This document shows, one piece after another, positions 41,101 through 51,548 of a stretch of DNA of 64,000 nucleotides. The DNA lies in assembly GCA_018842655.1 (NCBI GenBank), contig JAGTWN010000004.1, positions 1,922,001 to 1,986,000 of the forward strand, read 5' to 3'. The notes beneath the pieces were generated by a model. That model was not told the origin of the DNA, did no database searches, and saw only the letters and a program-made list of their open reading frames with translations. The DNA is from Candidatus Pantoea haifensis. Its GTDB lineage: Bacteria; Pseudomonadota; Gammaproteobacteria; Enterobacterales; Enterobacteriaceae. The position numbers and the translations under genes were made by a program. Position 1 is the stretch's first letter; each line of letters opens with the position of its first letter.

Positions 41101-41285
41101 CCTTTATTTTTGGTGTCTTACCGATGGCCATCAGCAGCGGTGCAGGTTCGGGGAGCCAGCATTCGGTCGGCACGGGTGTGATGGGCGGCATGATTTCTGC
41201 CACGATTTTAGCCATCTTTTTTGTACCGCTGTTTTTTGTTCTGGTGCGCCGCCGCTTCCCGCTGCGAGAAAAGCCGCATGATTAA
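38172..41285 (+). CDS. acrD: RND multidrug efflux transporter AcrD (three frame breaks)
   Basis: Inner-membrane RND pump exporting aminoglycosides and other drugs with AcrA and TolC. About 1038 aa after repair; E. coli has 1037. N-terminal [36 protein letters not shown], the proton-relay helix [16 protein letters not shown] and C-terminal [17 protein letters not shown] are present. Breaks at T-runs 38180-38185 and 39700-39705 and A-run 40468-40472 each need one added base. AcrD rather than AcrB by sequence and by position between narQ-narP and ypfM-yffB. Confidence 0.93.
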
Positions 41286-41370
41286 CCTGCTTTACCGCAA
41301 TGCAAAAAGGCGTCAAGCCCGGGCATTGTCATACGCAGCGAACCCACCTGTGGCGTGAAGTATGGGTAAT

Positions 41371-41401
41371 AAAAAAGGCAGCCATAACGGGCTGCCTTTT
41401 T
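41371..41401 (+). terminator. Bidirectional terminator between acrD and ypfM
   Basis: AAAAAGGCAGCC / GGCTGCCTTTTT stem-loop with flanking A- and T-tracts, so it can end both the acrD and the convergent ypfM transcripts. Confidence 0.88.
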
Positions 41402-41465
41402 ACTCTATTACTGTGTGGTCAGAATCAAAGCAAGCGGGGAAATAGCCTGCTTATATCGCTGCGGG

Positions 41466-41525
41466 TTACTTACGTAACATCGATTCGATAAATTCTTTCC
41501 AGTTCCCCATTTCAACGTCAATCAT
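41466..41525 (-). CDS. ypfM: Small protein YpfM, 19 aa
   Basis: A 19-codon frame, MIDVEMGNWKEFIESMLRK, closely resembles E. coli YpfM, a small protein shown to be expressed there. Its place between acrD and yffB is also conserved. A good ribosome site (GAGAGGG) lies 5 bases before the ATG. It forms a likely amphipathic helix. Function unknown. Too short for routine gene calling but well supported by synteny and sequence. Confidence 0.88.
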   Translation of the reverse strand: MIDVEMGNWKEFIESMLRK

Positions 41526-41911
41526 AAAACCCTCTCTTATTGTGCAGCTAATTTTACGCTTAATTTTTCTTCAGGTGAATACGTTTACACCTGTTATCAC
41601 TATCGGCACGGGTAATTAAATGCTGTAGTTTTTCGGATTTGTTTGCTGACGCACATTTCAGCAATCCCTTACCCGCTCTGGGATTAAAACTTTTTTAGCC
41701 AGACGGTAGACGCTTTTTTGCACATAAGGAAATTCTTAGAAAACGCCCTCTGCGTAACGAGATAATTTCAGCGGAAACTGAAACCGATTACCCGACGTTA
41801 CATAAGTCAAATTAATAGAAATTTTGCCTTTTCGTCTTGTTGCCACACGGATGCCGCAAAGGATCACACTATGTTAAACTCTCGCTTTGAATTTTTTGAC
41901 AGGGATCAGCG
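41526..41911. promoter_or_regulatory. Divergent ypfM/yffB intergenic region
   Basis: 386 bp without a gene. It must hold the ypfM promoter (minus) and a promoter for yffB-dapE-ypfN (plus). Structures seen: dyad AATCCC/GGGATT (41663-41685) followed by a T-run, and inverted repeat TTTCAG/CTGAAA (41766-41783). CACTATGTTAAACT near 41866-41879 could be a yffB -10 region; no good -35 was found. Confidence 0.4.
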
Positions 41912-42280
41912 ATGACAGCGAAGTGGGTAATGTTTGGGATAAAAAATTGCGACACGATTAAAAAAGCACGCCGTTTTTTAGACGCTGCCAACATCGATTA
42001 TCGCTTTCACGATTACCGTGCAGAGGGTCTGAGCGATGAACTGTTGCAGCAATTTATTGATGCTCTGGGCTACCAGGCTTTACTCAACACCCGCGGCACA
42101 ACCTGGCGAAAATTGCCAGAAGCTGAGCGCGAAGCGATAACAAATGCATCCCAGGCAAAAGCGTTAATGCTGGCGCAACCGGCAATCATCAAACGTCCGC
42201 TGTTGCGCGCGCCTGATGGTTCGATACTGTCCGGCTTTAATGAAACCACTTACCAGAACGTTATTCAGGAGAAGTCATAA
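41912..42280 (+). CDS. yffB: Spx/ArsC-like protein YffB
   Basis: 122 aa thioredoxin-fold protein of the ArsC/Spx family. The N-terminal Cys motif is [16 protein letters not shown], with the family Arg/substrate loop in [11 protein letters not shown] and PAIIKRPLL. Biochemical role is not established; sometimes described as glutathione-dependent. Its end contains the ribosome site (AGGAGAAG) of dapE, whose ATG is 2 bases after the yffB stop, so the two are coupled. Confidence 0.9.
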   Translation: MTAKWVMFGIKNCDTIKKARRFLDAANIDYRFHDYRAEGLSDELLQQFIDALGYQALLNTRGTTWRKLPEAEREAITNASQAKALMLAQPAIIKRPLLRAPDGSILSGFNETTYQNVIQEKS

Positions 42281-42281
42281 C

Positions 42282-43408
42282 ATGTTTTGTCCGGTCATTG
42301 AGCTGACGCAGCAGCTTATTCGTCGTCCTTCTCTCAGCCCCGATGATGCCGGATGCCAGGCGCTGTTAATTGCGCGTCTGGAAGCCATTGGTTTTCACAT
42401 CGAACCAATGAACATCGACGATACCCTGAATGTCTGGGCCACACGCGGTCAGGGCGAAACGCTGGCGTTTGCAGGGCACACGGATGTTGTGCCGCCAGGC
42501 GACGCAAACCGCTGGATCAACCCCCTTTTGAGCCCACCATTCGTGACGGCATGCTGTTTGGTCGCGGCGCTGCGGATATGAAAGGTTCGCTGGCGGCAAT
42601 GGTTGTCGCGGCTGAACGTTTCGTCGCAGCACATCCGCAGCATAAAGGTCGCCTGGCCTTTCTTATTACTTCAGATGAAGAAGCCAGCGCCGCTAATGGC
42701 ACAGTCAAAGTCGTTGAGCGCCTGATGGCAAGAAATGAGCGGCTCGATTATTGCCTGGTCGGTGAACCTTCCAGCACTGAAGTTGTGGGCGATGTGGTAA
42801 AAAATGGTCGCCGTGGCTCAATGACCGCAAACCTTACCGTGCACGGCGTTCAGGGCCACGTTGCTTATCCACATCTGGCTGATAATCCAGTGCATCGCGC
42901 AATGCCCGCGCTAAATGAACTGGTCGCGGTGGAGTGGGATCAGGGCAATGAATTTTTCCCACCGACCAGTATGCAGATTGCCAACGTACAAGCCGGAACC
43001 GGCAGCAACAACGTGATCCCGGGTGAGCTGTTTGTTCAGTTCAACTTCCGTTTCAGCACAGAACTGACCGATGCAATGATTCGCCAGCGCGTGGCTGAAC
43101 TGCTAGATCGCCATCAGCTGCGTTACACCATTGAGTGGAAATTGTCGGGTCAGCCCTTCCTGACATCGCGCGGTAAGCTGGTGGATGCCGTAGTGAATGC
43201 GGTAGCGCACTATAATGAGATCAAGCCACAACTGCTTACCACCGGCGGAACGTCGGATGGCCGTTTCATCGCACGGATGGGCACGCAAGTGGTGGAGTTA
43301 GGTCCGGTGAATGCCACCATTCATAAAATCAATGAGTGCGTGAAGGCATCCGATCTTCAAATGCTGAGTCGGATGTATCAGCGCATCATGGAACAATTGA
43401 TCGCCTGA
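42282..43408 (+). CDS. dapE: Succinyl-diaminopimelate desuccinylase (frame broken)
   Basis: Dinuclear zinc enzyme of the lysine/meso-diaminopimelate pathway, normally essential for the cell wall. Zinc-site motifs: [22 protein letters not shown] and [12 protein letters not shown], with VGEPSS and a late GGTSDGRF. The frame breaks at the C-run 42521-42525; one added base joins DANRWINP to [15 protein letters not shown] and gives 375 aa, the family length. Because dapE is essential, this must be a sequence error. Downstream ypfN follows by 23 bp. Confidence 0.95.
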
Positions 43409-43431
43409 TCGCGATCGTAAGGAGCGGGCAA

Positions 43432-43626
43432 ATGGCGTTTATTAAAGATTACTGGTGGATCCTGGTGATCCTGCTGATGGTCGGCGTGCTGATGAATGTT
43501 TATAAAGATCTGAAGCGTATCGATCATAAAAAATATATGGAAAACAAACCCGACCTGCCGCCGCATCGTGATTTCAACGATAAATGGGACGATGACGACG
43601 ACTGGCCAAAGCAAAATAAAAAGTAA
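43432..43626 (+). CDS. ypfN: Small membrane protein YpfN (UPF0370)
   Basis: 64 aa. One transmembrane segment ([18 protein letters not shown]) is followed by a charged cytoplasmic tail rich in Asp and Lys ([14 protein letters not shown]). Start at MAFIKDYW with TAAGGAGCG upstream. Follows dapE as in E. coli and ends at a convergent terminator. Function unknown. Confidence 0.9.
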   Translation: MAFIKDYWWILVILLMVGVLMNVYKDLKRIDHKKYMENKPDLPPHRDFNDKWDDDDDWPKQNKK

Positions 43627-43633
43627 ATGACTT

Positions 43634-43659
43634 GCCCTCGCAAGCTGCGAGGGCTGTTT
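43634..43659. terminator. Terminator between ypfN and ypfH
   Basis: Perfect 9-bp stem GCCCTCGCA / TGCGAGGGC with an AGC loop, followed by GTTT on the plus strand. It lies between convergent genes. Confidence 0.8.
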
Positions 43660-44336
43660 ACATCATAACGATAACGTCGTCATCGCCAGGTTTCGCCCCG
43701 CTTAGCGCCTCATCAAAATAGCGTTTCGGCACGGTATAACGCAGATGATTTAACGCCAGTTGCATGCTGCGCTCGTCAATGGCGTGCGCCAAATCTTCAA
43801 CGATATCCAGCGTCACATCACCGCCTAACTCCATTAAACGCTGCGCCCCTCTTCTGCATAATGCACGGGGATATATTCATCATATTCACCGTGGATCAAA
43901 TGAACCGTGGTACGGGTGCTGGCTTTTTCCGGCAGGGTAATAAAGCGTCCGTTGAAAATCACTGCCCGTCCGGCCAAATCGGCATGCGCTTTGACCGCTT
44001 CTAAAACCATGCTGCCACCCTGTGAAAAGCCTATCAGGGCCGTTGCGTTGGGCTGCACGCCACTTTCTTGCTGCCAGTGCTGTACTGACTCAACAAACTG
44101 CGGCATCGCCAGATCCACTCGCTGCTGCACGCTTTGATCGTGCATTTTTGCCTCAGCAAACCACTGGCGCCCCGGCCCCGGTGAGCCAACAGAAATCACC
44201 AGTCCTTCAGGAAAAGTGCGTGCAAACCAGCTGCCAATTTCGCCCATTGAATCAGGGTTATCACCGACGCCGTGATAGAGCAAAAAAGCTGTGCAGCCTT
44301 TACCGGCTGCTGAACGATAACGTATTGCAGTGCCAT
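43658..44336 (-). CDS. ypfH: YpfH-family carboxylesterase, alpha/beta hydrolase (two frame breaks)
   Basis: Phospholipase/carboxylesterase-fold hydrolase, about 226 aa after repair. Oxyanion region LYHGVGDNPDSMGEIG, nucleophile elbow LIGFSQGGSMVLE (Ser), then Asp and His in the C-terminal part (EDLAHAID). Breaks: A-run 44282-44287 near the start (QLFLLYHGVG after repair) and C-run 43846-43849 (AEEGAQRLMELGGDV after repair), one base each. The ATG has an excellent AAGGAGG site. The physiological ester is unknown. Confidence 0.88.
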
Positions 44337-44411
44337 ATTAACCTCCTTCATTCACTCTACGCCCTCGGGCGATAAAAGCGATGCGAAGCATTGAATGAGT
44401 CAGTGGATTTA

Positions 44412-46379
44412 TTACAACTGCCGCCGCAGAGCTTCCGCATACTCCTGATTATGGGCCAGAAGCGCCTCTGCTGCCTGCTGGCGCAGTGCGGCAATCAGCG
44501 TTTTGCGTCCGCTCAGCCCCGCCTCTCTCGCCAGTAAGCTGAGTTCAGCGGGCGCAGCGACGGCAGCCCGCAATAGCGGGGCCGGGAAAGGCGTGACGCT
44601 TAACAGACGCGTTAATACCGGCAGGCTGGCGTCAAAAGGCCGTTGTGCCCAGGCAAACCCCGCCGCCAGCCAGGCATCCTGCGCGATGTAAGCGCCCTCA
44701 GAAAGCGGAAAACAGTCCAGATCCAGATGAATATGCTGACGTAAAACCGGCCAGTCTCGCGCCAGTTGATGTGCTGCGGCATCCTGCAAATCTTTTCCGG
44801 CTGGCGTAATGGCACACATTGCCATCGCGGCATAGCAGCCGCTGCTGGCTTCTCGCTGGCTGCCAATGCGCACTAACGTGAAACCGCACGCGCGCCAGAA
44901 GGCCCAAAGTGATTCAGTGTAGCCAAAACTGACTGAAAGGTAGTCGCACTGCGCTGATGCACGCGCGGCGTTGATGAGGGTTAATCCCAGCCCCTGACGA
45001 CGACATTCAGCCGCGACCGCAATGCGACTGATGCGCAGCGAACGCAGCGTGGCTGCATCGGTGAATCCACCGTGTGCCGCCAGCGATTGCGCGACTAAGT
45101 TACCGCGCGGTCGCCGCCAGCCAGCCCAGACGGCATGCGCCAGTTCAGAAGATAACCCGCCCTCTTCCACCAGCCATAATGCGCCTTGCAAAGCAGGCGC
45201 ATCGCCCGCCAGCCATAAGTGCATGCCTGGCGCGTCAAGCAGGCGGCGTAAATCGAGCGGTGAGGTGCGATAGTGGGCGCTGGTAAGTAATCGATAAGCG
45301 GCTTCAATCGGAACAGGATTATCTCCGCTGTTGCTGTCGGGCTGTCGAACCGATCTGTCACCACACGTCGGTGCCGGTAACGCATCTTCAAACATCAGCG
45401 CCTGATTAAGCCACTCTTCGAGCGGATCGGCACGCGACCAGCGCAGCGGCTCATCAAGCGTGAAATAGCTTACCTGTGGCAATCCGGCACAAAACTTCAG
45501 CATGAACCCACGTCCGGTGCCTTCGTAGCCCTGTACTGTGGTCGTCAGCAAAACACGTGGGTAACGTTTGACCAGCGTTTGCAGTAATGGCGCAGGAATA
45601 GCCGCGGCTTCATCAATAATTAACCAGTCAACATTCGCTGCTGCTGCCTGCTGGATAATGGCGTCTGGCGCCATAAAGTTAAAGTTTTCGCCTGCAAAGG
45701 CCGCAAGTACCTCTGTTGAGGCTTTTGCCGGTGCGGTAATCAAACAGCGACCATTTTGCTGCGCCAGCATTCCCGCCAGCGCAGACTTACCGCGCCCGCG
45801 TGCGGCGGTAATGACCGCCACGCCGCGATGCATTGTGTGTAACGCACTGAGAATAGTTTGCTGCTGTTGCGGGGCCTGACAGTGCCAGTCGGGCAGCGGC
45901 GCGAGTGGCTTAACGTTGAGGGCATGATGCTGGCGATGCAGCAAAACCCGATCATCCGCCTCAATGCGTCGCTGAAGATGATGGATAAAGTGCGGTGTAG
46001 CAATAGGCTCGGCAACATCGGCCCAGCGCAAACTGTCAGCATCCGGCTTCTGCGGCCATGTTTGCCATTCAGGCACCAGCAACAGTAACCAACTGCCCGC
46101 CTTTAGCGTGCCCGCCAGGGCAGCAAAGGCTTCAGCATGCAGGCCCTGGCGGGCGTCGAAGACAGCATGCAAAAATTCTCGCCCCAGCAAAGTGCGTAAT
46201 GCGCCCGGAGAGCAGTGCGGGGTCGGGAATAGCGGCGACTCGCTGATACAGAGCCAGTCGCCGGTTAGTTTAGCGATCCACTCAGCTGCGGTCTGCTGGC
46301 ACCATCCGGCTTCGCCACTGATCACACAAAGCCGACGCACGCCTGCCTGCTGCATAGTGCGAATCGTTTCTGGGGTCAT
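44412..46379 (-). CDS. tmcA: tRNA(Met) cytidine acetyltransferase TmcA
   Basis: Makes N4-acetylcytidine at the wobble position of elongator tRNA-Met using acetyl-CoA and ATP. 655 aa. Domain order: N-terminal DUF1726-like domain; RecA-like helicase domain with Walker [12 protein letters not shown] and Walker [17 protein letters not shown] domain with [17 protein letters not shown]; and a C-terminal tRNA-binding tail. [22 protein letters not shown] matches E. coli. The ATG overlaps the ypfJ stop (ATGA). Confidence 0.95.
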   Translation of the reverse strand: MTPETIRTMQQAGVRRLCVISGEAGWCQQTAAEWIAKLTGDWLCISESPLFPTPHCSPGALRTLLGREFLHAVFDARQGLHAEAFAALAGTLKAGSWLLLLVPEWQTWPQKPDADSLRWADVAEPIATPHFIHHLQRRIEADDRVLLHRQHHALNVKPLAPLPDWHCQAPQQQQTILSALHTMHRGVAVITAARGRGKSALAGMLAQQNGRCLITAPAKASTEVLAAFAGENFNFMAPDAIIQQAAAANVDWLIIDEAAAIPAPLLQTLVKRYPRVLLTTTVQGYEGTGRGFMLKFCAGLPQVSYFTLDEPLRWSRADPLEEWLNQALMFEDALPAPTCGDRSVRQPDSNSGDNPVPIEAAYRLLTSAHYRTSPLDLRRLLDAPGMHLWLAGDAPALQGALWLVEEGGLSSELAHAVWAGWRRPRGNLVAQSLAAHGGFTDAATLRSLRISRIAVAAECRRQGLGLTLINAARASAQCDYLSVSFGYTESLWAFWRACGFTLVRIGSQREASSGCYAAMAMCAITPAGKDLQDAAAHQLARDWPVLRQHIHLDLDCFPLSEGAYIAQDAWLAAGFAWAQRPFDASLPVLTRLLSVTPFPAPLLRAAVAAPAELSLLAREAGLSGRKTLIAALRQQAAEALLAHNQEYAEALRRQL

Positions 46380-47241
46380 CCGTTATTCGCGAAGGTGTTG
46401 CATTGCCCCGGATTGCCGCTGTCGTAACCCTGTTTAAACCAGGTATAACGCTGCTGCGAGGTGCCGTGAGTAAAGCTGTCTGGCACGACGCGCCCCTGAC
46501 TTTGCTGTTGCAAACGGTCATCGCCAATCGCTTCTGCTGCGTTCAGTGCCTCTTGCAGATCACCAACGTCGAGGATATTTTCCTGCTCCATATAATGTCC
46601 CCATACGCCAGCAAAGCAATCCGCCTGTAGCTCCATTTTCACTGACAGCTGATTGGCTTGCGCCTGGCTGGCACTCTGCTGCATTTGGCGGACTCTGGGT
46701 TCAATACCCAGCAGTTTCTGCACGTGGTGACCCACTTCATGCGCAATGACGTAGCCCTGAGCGAAATCACCGCCCGCGCCAAGTTTGCTTTTCATCTCAT
46801 CATAAAAGAGAGATCGATATAGACGGTTTGGTCCGTTGGACAGTAAAACGGTCCCATGACCGACTGCCCGGTGCCACAACCCGTGCGCGTTGCACCGCGA
46901 TACATCACCAGCTTCGGCGGCACATAATCTTTATTCATCTGCTGGAAAACTTTGCCCCAGGTATCTTCCGTAGTGGCGAGTATCACAGAAGTGAATTTTG
47001 CCGCTTCGTCCTGATTACTGTTCACGCTGCGCGTTTGCTGTTGGCTGGTGGTGGTCACCTGCTCACCGGTTAACAGTGCCGTCAGGTCATAGCCGTAATA
47101 ACCCGCCACCGCGACGATAACCAGCAATATAATGCCACCTTTGCCACGCGGCAGGCGAATATGGCGACCCGTTCCATAACCCGACGACTGATTGCGTCGG
47201 TCTTCTACATTGTCGCTTTCACGACGCCCTTGCCAGCGCAT
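46376..47241 (-). CDS. ypfJ: YpfJ-family neutral zinc metallopeptidase (frame broken)
   Basis: About 288 aa. Cytoplasmic N-terminus, one transmembrane segment ([18 protein letters not shown]), then a periplasmic zincin-like domain with HExxH in [17 protein letters not shown] and a third-ligand region ([12 protein letters not shown]). The frame changes at the A-run 46804-46807; one added base turns DLSFMMR-stop into [13 protein letters not shown]. Upstream of and overlapping tmcA. Substrate unknown. Confidence 0.9.
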
Positions 47242-47321
47242 ACTGCACTCCCTTTCGCGTTTTGCTTAGATGTCATGATTTTAGTTGCGCGCGGGGCAAG
47301 CACCAGCTTTACGCCAAAATG

Positions 47322-47347
47322 AAAAAGGAGAGCCGTCGCTCTCCTTT
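47322..47347 (-). terminator. Terminator after purC
   Basis: Perfect 10-bp stem AAAGGAGAGC / GCTCTCCTTT with a 4-nt loop, followed by five U on the minus strand. Confidence 0.88.
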
Positions 47348-47369
47348 CCATGCATCAGGCAATGGGTAC

Positions 47370-48083
47370 TCAGTCGAGTTTCACACCCAGACGCTGGGCA
47401 ACCGCTTCATAGGCTTCAACAACGCCGCCAAGGCTCTGACGGAAACGATCTTTATCCATTTTATCCAGCGTCTCTTTGTCCCACAGTCGGGCGCCATCTG
47501 GCGAGAATTCATCGCCCAGCACCACTTCACCGTTGAACAGACCAAACTCCAGTTTGAAATCGACCAAAATCAGGCCCGCATCATCAAACAGTTTGCTCAG
47601 CACCTCGTTGGCTTTGTAGGTCAGTTCCTGCATACGCGCCAGGTTCTGTTTGCTTACCCAGCCAAAAGTCTCACAGTAAGATTCGTTGACCATTGGGTCG
47701 TGTTTGGCGTCATCTTTGAGGAAAAGATCGAACAGCGGTGGATTGAGGATCATGCCCTCTTCCACGCCCAGACGCTTAACCAGTGAACCTGCTGCACGGT
47801 TACGCACTACGCATTCAACCGGCACCATTTCCAGCTTTTTCACCAGTGCTTCGTTGTCAGAAAGCAGAGCTTCCATCTGGGTCGGAATACCCGCTTCCTG
47901 CAGTTTGGTCATGATGAAATGGTTGAATTTGTTATTGACCATTCCCTTACGATCGAACTGCTCGATTCGAGCCCCGTCACCTGCTGACGTATCGTTGCGG
48001 AATTCAAGTACCAGCAGATCCGGATTGTCGGTGCTGTATACGGTTTTCGCTTTACCGCGATACAACTCAGCGCGCTTTTGCAT
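47370..48083 (-). CDS. purC: SAICAR synthetase (phosphoribosylaminoimidazole-succinocarboxamide synthase)
   Basis: Purine biosynthesis enzyme ligating aspartate to CAIR with ATP. 237 aa, the E. coli length. [20 protein letters not shown] forms the N-terminal ATP-binding part. [25 protein letters not shown] and [12 protein letters not shown] are family blocks. Start chosen at [10 protein letters not shown] with GGAG upstream, matching the family; a TTG five codons earlier is unlikely. Downstream of bamC with a terminator, its own promoter and a PurR operator between. Confidence 0.96.
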   Translation of the reverse strand: MQKRAELYRGKAKTVYSTDNPDLLVLEFRNDTSAGDGARIEQFDRKGMVNNKFNHFIMTKLQEAGIPTQMEALLSDNEALVKKLEMVPVECVVRNRAAGSLVKRLGVEEGMILNPPLFDLFLKDDAKHDPMVNESYCETFGWVSKQNLARMQELTYKANEVLSKLFDDAGLILVDFKLEFGLFNGEVVLGDEFSPDGARLWDKETLDKMDKDRFRQSLGGVVEAYEAVAQRLGVKLD

Positions 48084-48149
48084 CTTGATTAACTCCAAAC
48101 ATGAAATATCGGGTGTTCAACGGCCTGAGCCGCTGCGGCGATTGCAGGG

Positions 48150-48182
48150 ACGCAATCGTTTACTTCGCCGCGCGCTATTATG
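48150..48182 (-). promoter_or_regulatory. purC promoter region with PurR operator
   Basis: ACGCAATCGTTTACTT (48150-48165) matches 13 of 16 positions of the PurR box ACGCAAACGTTTGCGT. A -10-like CATAAT on the minus strand (48177-48182) lies just upstream, so PurR would sit over the transcription start. purC is a known PurR target in E. coli. No clear -35 was seen. Confidence 0.7.
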
Positions 48183-48190
48183 CCAAAAAC

Positions 48191-48219
48191 AAAATAAAAA
48201 GGCCGGAGAATCTCCGGCC
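48191..48219 (-). terminator. Terminator after bamC
   Basis: 8-bp stem GGCCGGAG / CTCCGGCC with an AAT loop (48201-48219), followed on the minus strand by TTTTTATTTTG. It separates dapA-bamC from purC. Confidence 0.88.
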
Positions 48220-48228
48220 TGTGATGAT

Positions 48229-49260
48229 TTATTTGTTCAGCGCGCCCTGGAACACGGCCACCAGCGCGTCGTTTTGCGACTGAGTGAGCACGTGGCCTTT
48301 TGGATCGATGAACTGCAGGCTGCTGCGGTTGTCGAGATCGCCGACCTGAACTTTATAATCACCGTTTGGTAATTCAGGATCTTTGGCGCCTACTTCATCC
48401 CACGTGCTGCTGCCTGGTGATTTGTAGGTGACGTTCATGCTGCCTTGTGAGCGATTGGTGTCGGTCACTTCCATGCCCACACGCTGCATGGCGCCTGGCA
48501 AACGTTGCCACGCGACGTTGAACGGCGTGCGCAGCACCAGCATTGGCAAACCGGTGTCATCGGCACCGCTCTGGACATCAATAGCACCACTGACGCGACC
48601 TGCTGCGGCATTTTCATTTGCCGTGTCGATCTTATCCAGACCGGTACTGATGTCATTCATCATTTGGGCAGTGTAACGCTGGATCTGTACTGGCGAGGTA
48701 ATGGTTTTACCTTCCTGTTGCAGTTCAAGCAGACGAACCGTCAGCACTTGCTGATAGCTTTGTGACTGAACGCTGAGTTGGTAACGGCCACGATACTGGT
48801 TATCTTCATCAGCACGGTTCCACTGCACCCAGTCGGTGGTCAACTCCTGACCTGCATCGTTGCGCGATGCAATCGGGAATTTATAGGACTGCACAACGTT
48901 AACCACTTGCGGCCAGACTGAACCACGGCTGTTTTCAATCATCAGCGCGCCAGTGTTACGACTGTATTGCGCTCGGGTGCCGTTCATCAGCGCCAGAGGC
49001 TGCGCTGGTGGGCGGATATCGAGCTGTTTACCGACGGGCGCATTACTGGCGGTACGCGGCACATCGTAATCTCCGCGCTGCACCGGCAAAATCATACCGG
49101 CTGGCGCTTTCAGTTCGTGCAATTCGCTGGCCTGCAGATAAGATTCATCACCACTGACCTGACGCTTATAACGCTGATCGCTCGAACATGCCGACAGCAG
49201 CATCAGCGTGGAAAGCCCCACCACTGTTGCCACTGTTGACCGCTTAACTGAATAATTCAT
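48229..49260 (-). CDS. bamC: Outer-membrane assembly lipoprotein BamC
   Basis: Lipoprotein of the Bam complex that inserts beta-barrel proteins into the outer membrane. 343 aa; lipobox LLSAC at about residue 25. The unstructured N-terminal stretch that binds BamD is followed by two helix-grip domains. Downstream of and co-directional with dapA (14 bp apart), the conserved dapA-bamC operon. Older name nlpB. Frame intact. Confidence 0.96.
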   Translation of the reverse strand: MNYSVKRSTVATVVGLSTLMLLSACSSDQRYKRQVSGDESYLQASELHELKAPAGMILPVQRGDYDVPRTASNAPVGKQLDIRPPAQPLALMNGTRAQYSRNTGALMIENSRGSVWPQVVNVVQSYKFPIASRNDAGQELTTDWVQWNRADEDNQYRGRYQLSVQSQSYQQVLTVRLLELQQEGKTITSPVQIQRYTAQMMNDISTGLDKIDTANENAAAGRVSGAIDVQSGADDTGLPMLVLRTPFNVAWQRLPGAMQRVGMEVTDTNRSQGSMNVTYKSPGSSTWDEVGAKDPELPNGDYKVQVGDLDNRSSLQFIDPKGHVLTQSQNDALVAVFQGALNK

Positions 49261-49274
49261 TCATTCTCCCTAAA

Positions 49275-50153
49275 TTATCGCAAACCCGCTTTAACCAGCG
49301 CCTGCTCCACCTTCGGCTGGCCTGCTGCTGTCAGTGGCGTCATCGGCAGACGCAGCGTGTCGTTAGCGATTAATCCTAGCTGTTTTGCTGCCCATTTCAC
49401 CGGGATAGGATTGGGTTCACTAAAAAGCGTCTGGTGCAGGTGCATCAGACGCTGATTCAAACGGCGTGCTTCGGCAAAATTGCCCTGCTGCGCCAGTGCG
49501 CAGAGTTCAACCATTTCGCGTGCAGCGATATTTGCCGTCACGGAAATAACGCCTTTGCCGCCCAGTTGCATGAAATCCAGAGCGGTACCATCGTCGCCGC
49601 TCACCAGGATGAATTCATCATCAACCAGCTCTTGGATCTGACTAACACGCGATAAGTTCCCGGTTGCCTCTTTGATTCCGATAATATTTTTTATTTCAGC
49701 GAGGCGCGCGACGGTTTCCGGCAGCATGTCACAGCCGGTGCGCGACGGAACGTTGTAGAGCATTTGCGGCAGGCTGGTGCTTTCAGCAATCGCTTTGAAG
49801 TGTTGATACAACCCTTCCTGCGTCGGACGGTTGTAATAGGGCGTAACGGTCAGACAGCCCACTACACCGGAATTTTCGAAACGTTTAGTGAGAGAGATCC
49901 CTTCTGCGGTGGCGTTTGCGCCGGTTCCGGCAATCACCGGGATGCGGCCCTCAGCTAACTCCAGCGTTTGCAGAACCACATCGCCATGCTCATCATGGCT
50001 GAGCGTGGCCGATTCGCCGGTGGTGCCGACGGAAACAATCGCCGCGGTGCCACTGGCGACATGATAATCAACTAGTTTTTTCAGACTCGCACGGCAGACA
50101 TTACCTTTGTCATCCATCGGCGTGATGAGTGCAACAATACTTCCCGTAAACAT
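49275..50153 (-). CDS. dapA: 4-Hydroxy-tetrahydrodipicolinate synthase
   Basis: First committed step of lysine/diaminopimelate synthesis, condensing pyruvate and aspartate semialdehyde. 292 aa TIM barrel. Schiff-base lysine Lys161 in [10 protein letters not shown], Thr44-Thr45 in VGTTGES and Tyr133 in LYNVPSRTG form the proton relay. Start at MFTGSIVAL with GAGGGG upstream; a longer frame exists but lacks a site. Divergent from gcvR, as in E. coli. Confidence 0.97.
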   Translation of the reverse strand: MFTGSIVALITPMDDKGNVCRASLKKLVDYHVASGTAAIVSVGTTGESATLSHDEHGDVVLQTLELAEGRIPVIAGTGANATAEGISLTKRFENSGVVGCLTVTPYYNRPTQEGLYQHFKAIAESTSLPQMLYNVPSRTGCDMLPETVARLAEIKNIIGIKEATGNLSRVSQIQELVDDEFILVSGDDGTALDFMQLGGKGVISVTANIAAREMVELCALAQQGNFAEARRLNQRLMHLHQTLFSEPNPIPVKWAAKQLGLIANDTLRLPMTPLTAAGQPKVEQALVKAGLR

Positions 50154-50295
50154 TGGCGATCCCCTCGGCAAACAAGTGCCTCATGGTACGTTTTACGCTT
50201 AGTGAAAAGCAAGCAAGCCACGCCATTCCGGCGCTTGTCAGCAGTTTTTTTATGTTTACCTTATGGTTATTAGCGAATGCACAGGAAATCCCATT

Positions 50296-50877
50296 TTGCC
50301 GCAATCTCAGCCCCACCATTTGGTTATTACCGCACTTGGCGTTGACCGCCCGGGTATCGTCAATACTATTACCCGCCATGTCAGCAGCTGCGGTTGCAAC
50401 ATTGAAGACAGCCGTCTTGCAATGCTCGGGGATGAGTTCACTTTTATCATGTTGCTTTCAGGTAGCTGGAACGCCATCACCTTGATTGAGTCGACGCTGC
50501 CGCTGAAGGGCGCCGAGCTGGAATTGCTGATTGTCATGAAGCGAACCAATGCGAAAGCGCGTCCGCCGATGCCCGATACGGCGCTGGTGCAGGTTGAAGT
50601 CCCCGATTCGCCGCACATCATCGAACGCTTTACCGATCTGATTGATAAACATCAGATGAATATTGCCGAACTGGTGTCGCGGATTACGCCCGCCCAACAC
50701 GATCAGCCGCCAACGCTCTATATTCAAATGACCGCACACAGCCCAACGCGGACAGCAGGCGCGCCATTTGAGCAGGCATTTAATGCGCTTTGTCAGGAAT
50801 TAAATGCACAAGGTACGCTGCGCCTTTATAGTCTGGCAGAGACAGACAGCGGTGAGCAGGTAACCTCCTCGCGCTAA
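50296..50877 (+). CDS. gcvR: Glycine cleavage system transcriptional repressor GcvR
   Basis: Two ACT-type domains, about 193 aa. It binds GcvA to repress gcvTHP when glycine is scarce. HHLVITALGVDRPGIVNTI and SCGCNIEDSRLAMLG match E. coli GcvR, and the second ACT domain starts VQVEVPDSPHIIERFTDL. The likely start is the TTG at 50296, which has AGGAAA 8 bases upstream and gives the E. coli-like short N-terminus. An ATG at 50263 is in frame but has no ribosome site. Confidence 0.9.
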   Translation: MPQSQPHHLVITALGVDRPGIVNTITRHVSSCGCNIEDSRLAMLGDEFTFIMLLSGSWNAITLIESTLPLKGAELELLIVMKRTNAKARPPMPDTALVQVEVPDSPHIIERFTDLIDKHQMNIAELVSRITPAQHDQPPTLYIQMTAHSPTRTAGAPFEQAFNALCQELNAQGTLRLYSLAETDSGEQVTSSR

Positions 50878-51034
50878 GCTGTGCGCGTGATAAACCGGAG
50901 CTATTTCCCCACATTACTGTTGCGCCAGTGCGGACAGCTATGTGGTGAAATACCCCTGATGGTAATTTTCTGTTTGGCAGTTTCTCGCCTGATGGTGTAT
51001 TACCCACAGCATGATTAAAAAATGGAGAGATGTG

Positions 51035-51502
51035 ATGAATCCACTGAAAGCCGGTGATACCGCACCGAAATTTAGCTTGCCCGATCAGGACGGCGAACAA
51101 GTAAATTTGACCGACTTCCAGGGACAGCGCGTTCTGGTGTACTTCTACCCGAAAGCGATGACGCCAGGCTGCACCGTACAAGCCTGTGGTCTGCGCGATA
51201 ATATGGACGAGTTGAAAAAGGCCGGTGTGGAAGTGCTGGGCATCAGCACTGACAAACCCGAAAAGCTGTCGCGTTTTGCTGAAAAAGAGCTACTCAACTT
51301 CACGTTGCTTTCTGATGAAGATCATCAGGTTTGTGAGCAATTTGGTATTTGGGGTGAGAAATCTTTTATGGGCAAATCTTACGATGGCATCCATCGCATC
51401 AGCTTTTTAATCGATGCAAATGGCAAAATTGAGAAAGTGTTCGACGATTTTAAAACCGCAAACCACCATGACATCGTGCTGGATTATGTAAAATCTGCCT
51501 GA
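51035..51502 (+). CDS. bcp: Thioredoxin-dependent thiol peroxidase Bcp
   Basis: Peroxiredoxin of the PrxQ/BCP class, 155 aa, reducing hydroperoxides. Peroxidatic Cys46 and resolving Cys51 sit in MTPGCTVQACGLRDN. Start at MNPLKAGD with GGAGAGATG upstream, matching E. coli. It follows gcvR as in E. coli. Confidence 0.96.
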   Translation: MNPLKAGDTAPKFSLPDQDGEQVNLTDFQGQRVLVYFYPKAMTPGCTVQACGLRDNMDELKKAGVEVLGISTDKPEKLSRFAEKELLNFTLLSDEDHQVCEQFGIWGEKSFMGKSYDGIHRISFLIDANGKIEKVFDDFKTANHHDIVLDYVKSA

Positions 51503-51510
51503 TGGCGTGC

Positions 51511-51545
51511 GGGCGCGGCATCTGTTGCCGCCGCGCCCCTCTTTC
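51511..51545. terminator. Terminator between bcp and perM
   Basis: GC-rich stem GGGCGCGGC / GCCGCGCCC with a 10-nt loop, then CCTCTTTCTTTC on the plus strand. It lies between convergent genes. Confidence 0.7.
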
Positions 51546-51548
51546 TTT

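Noticed and set aside
42282-43408. dapE, hemF, acrD and others as true pseudogenes
   Set aside because: Breaks are always in homopolymers, the remaining sequence shows no decay, and several of the genes are essential; sequencing error is simpler.
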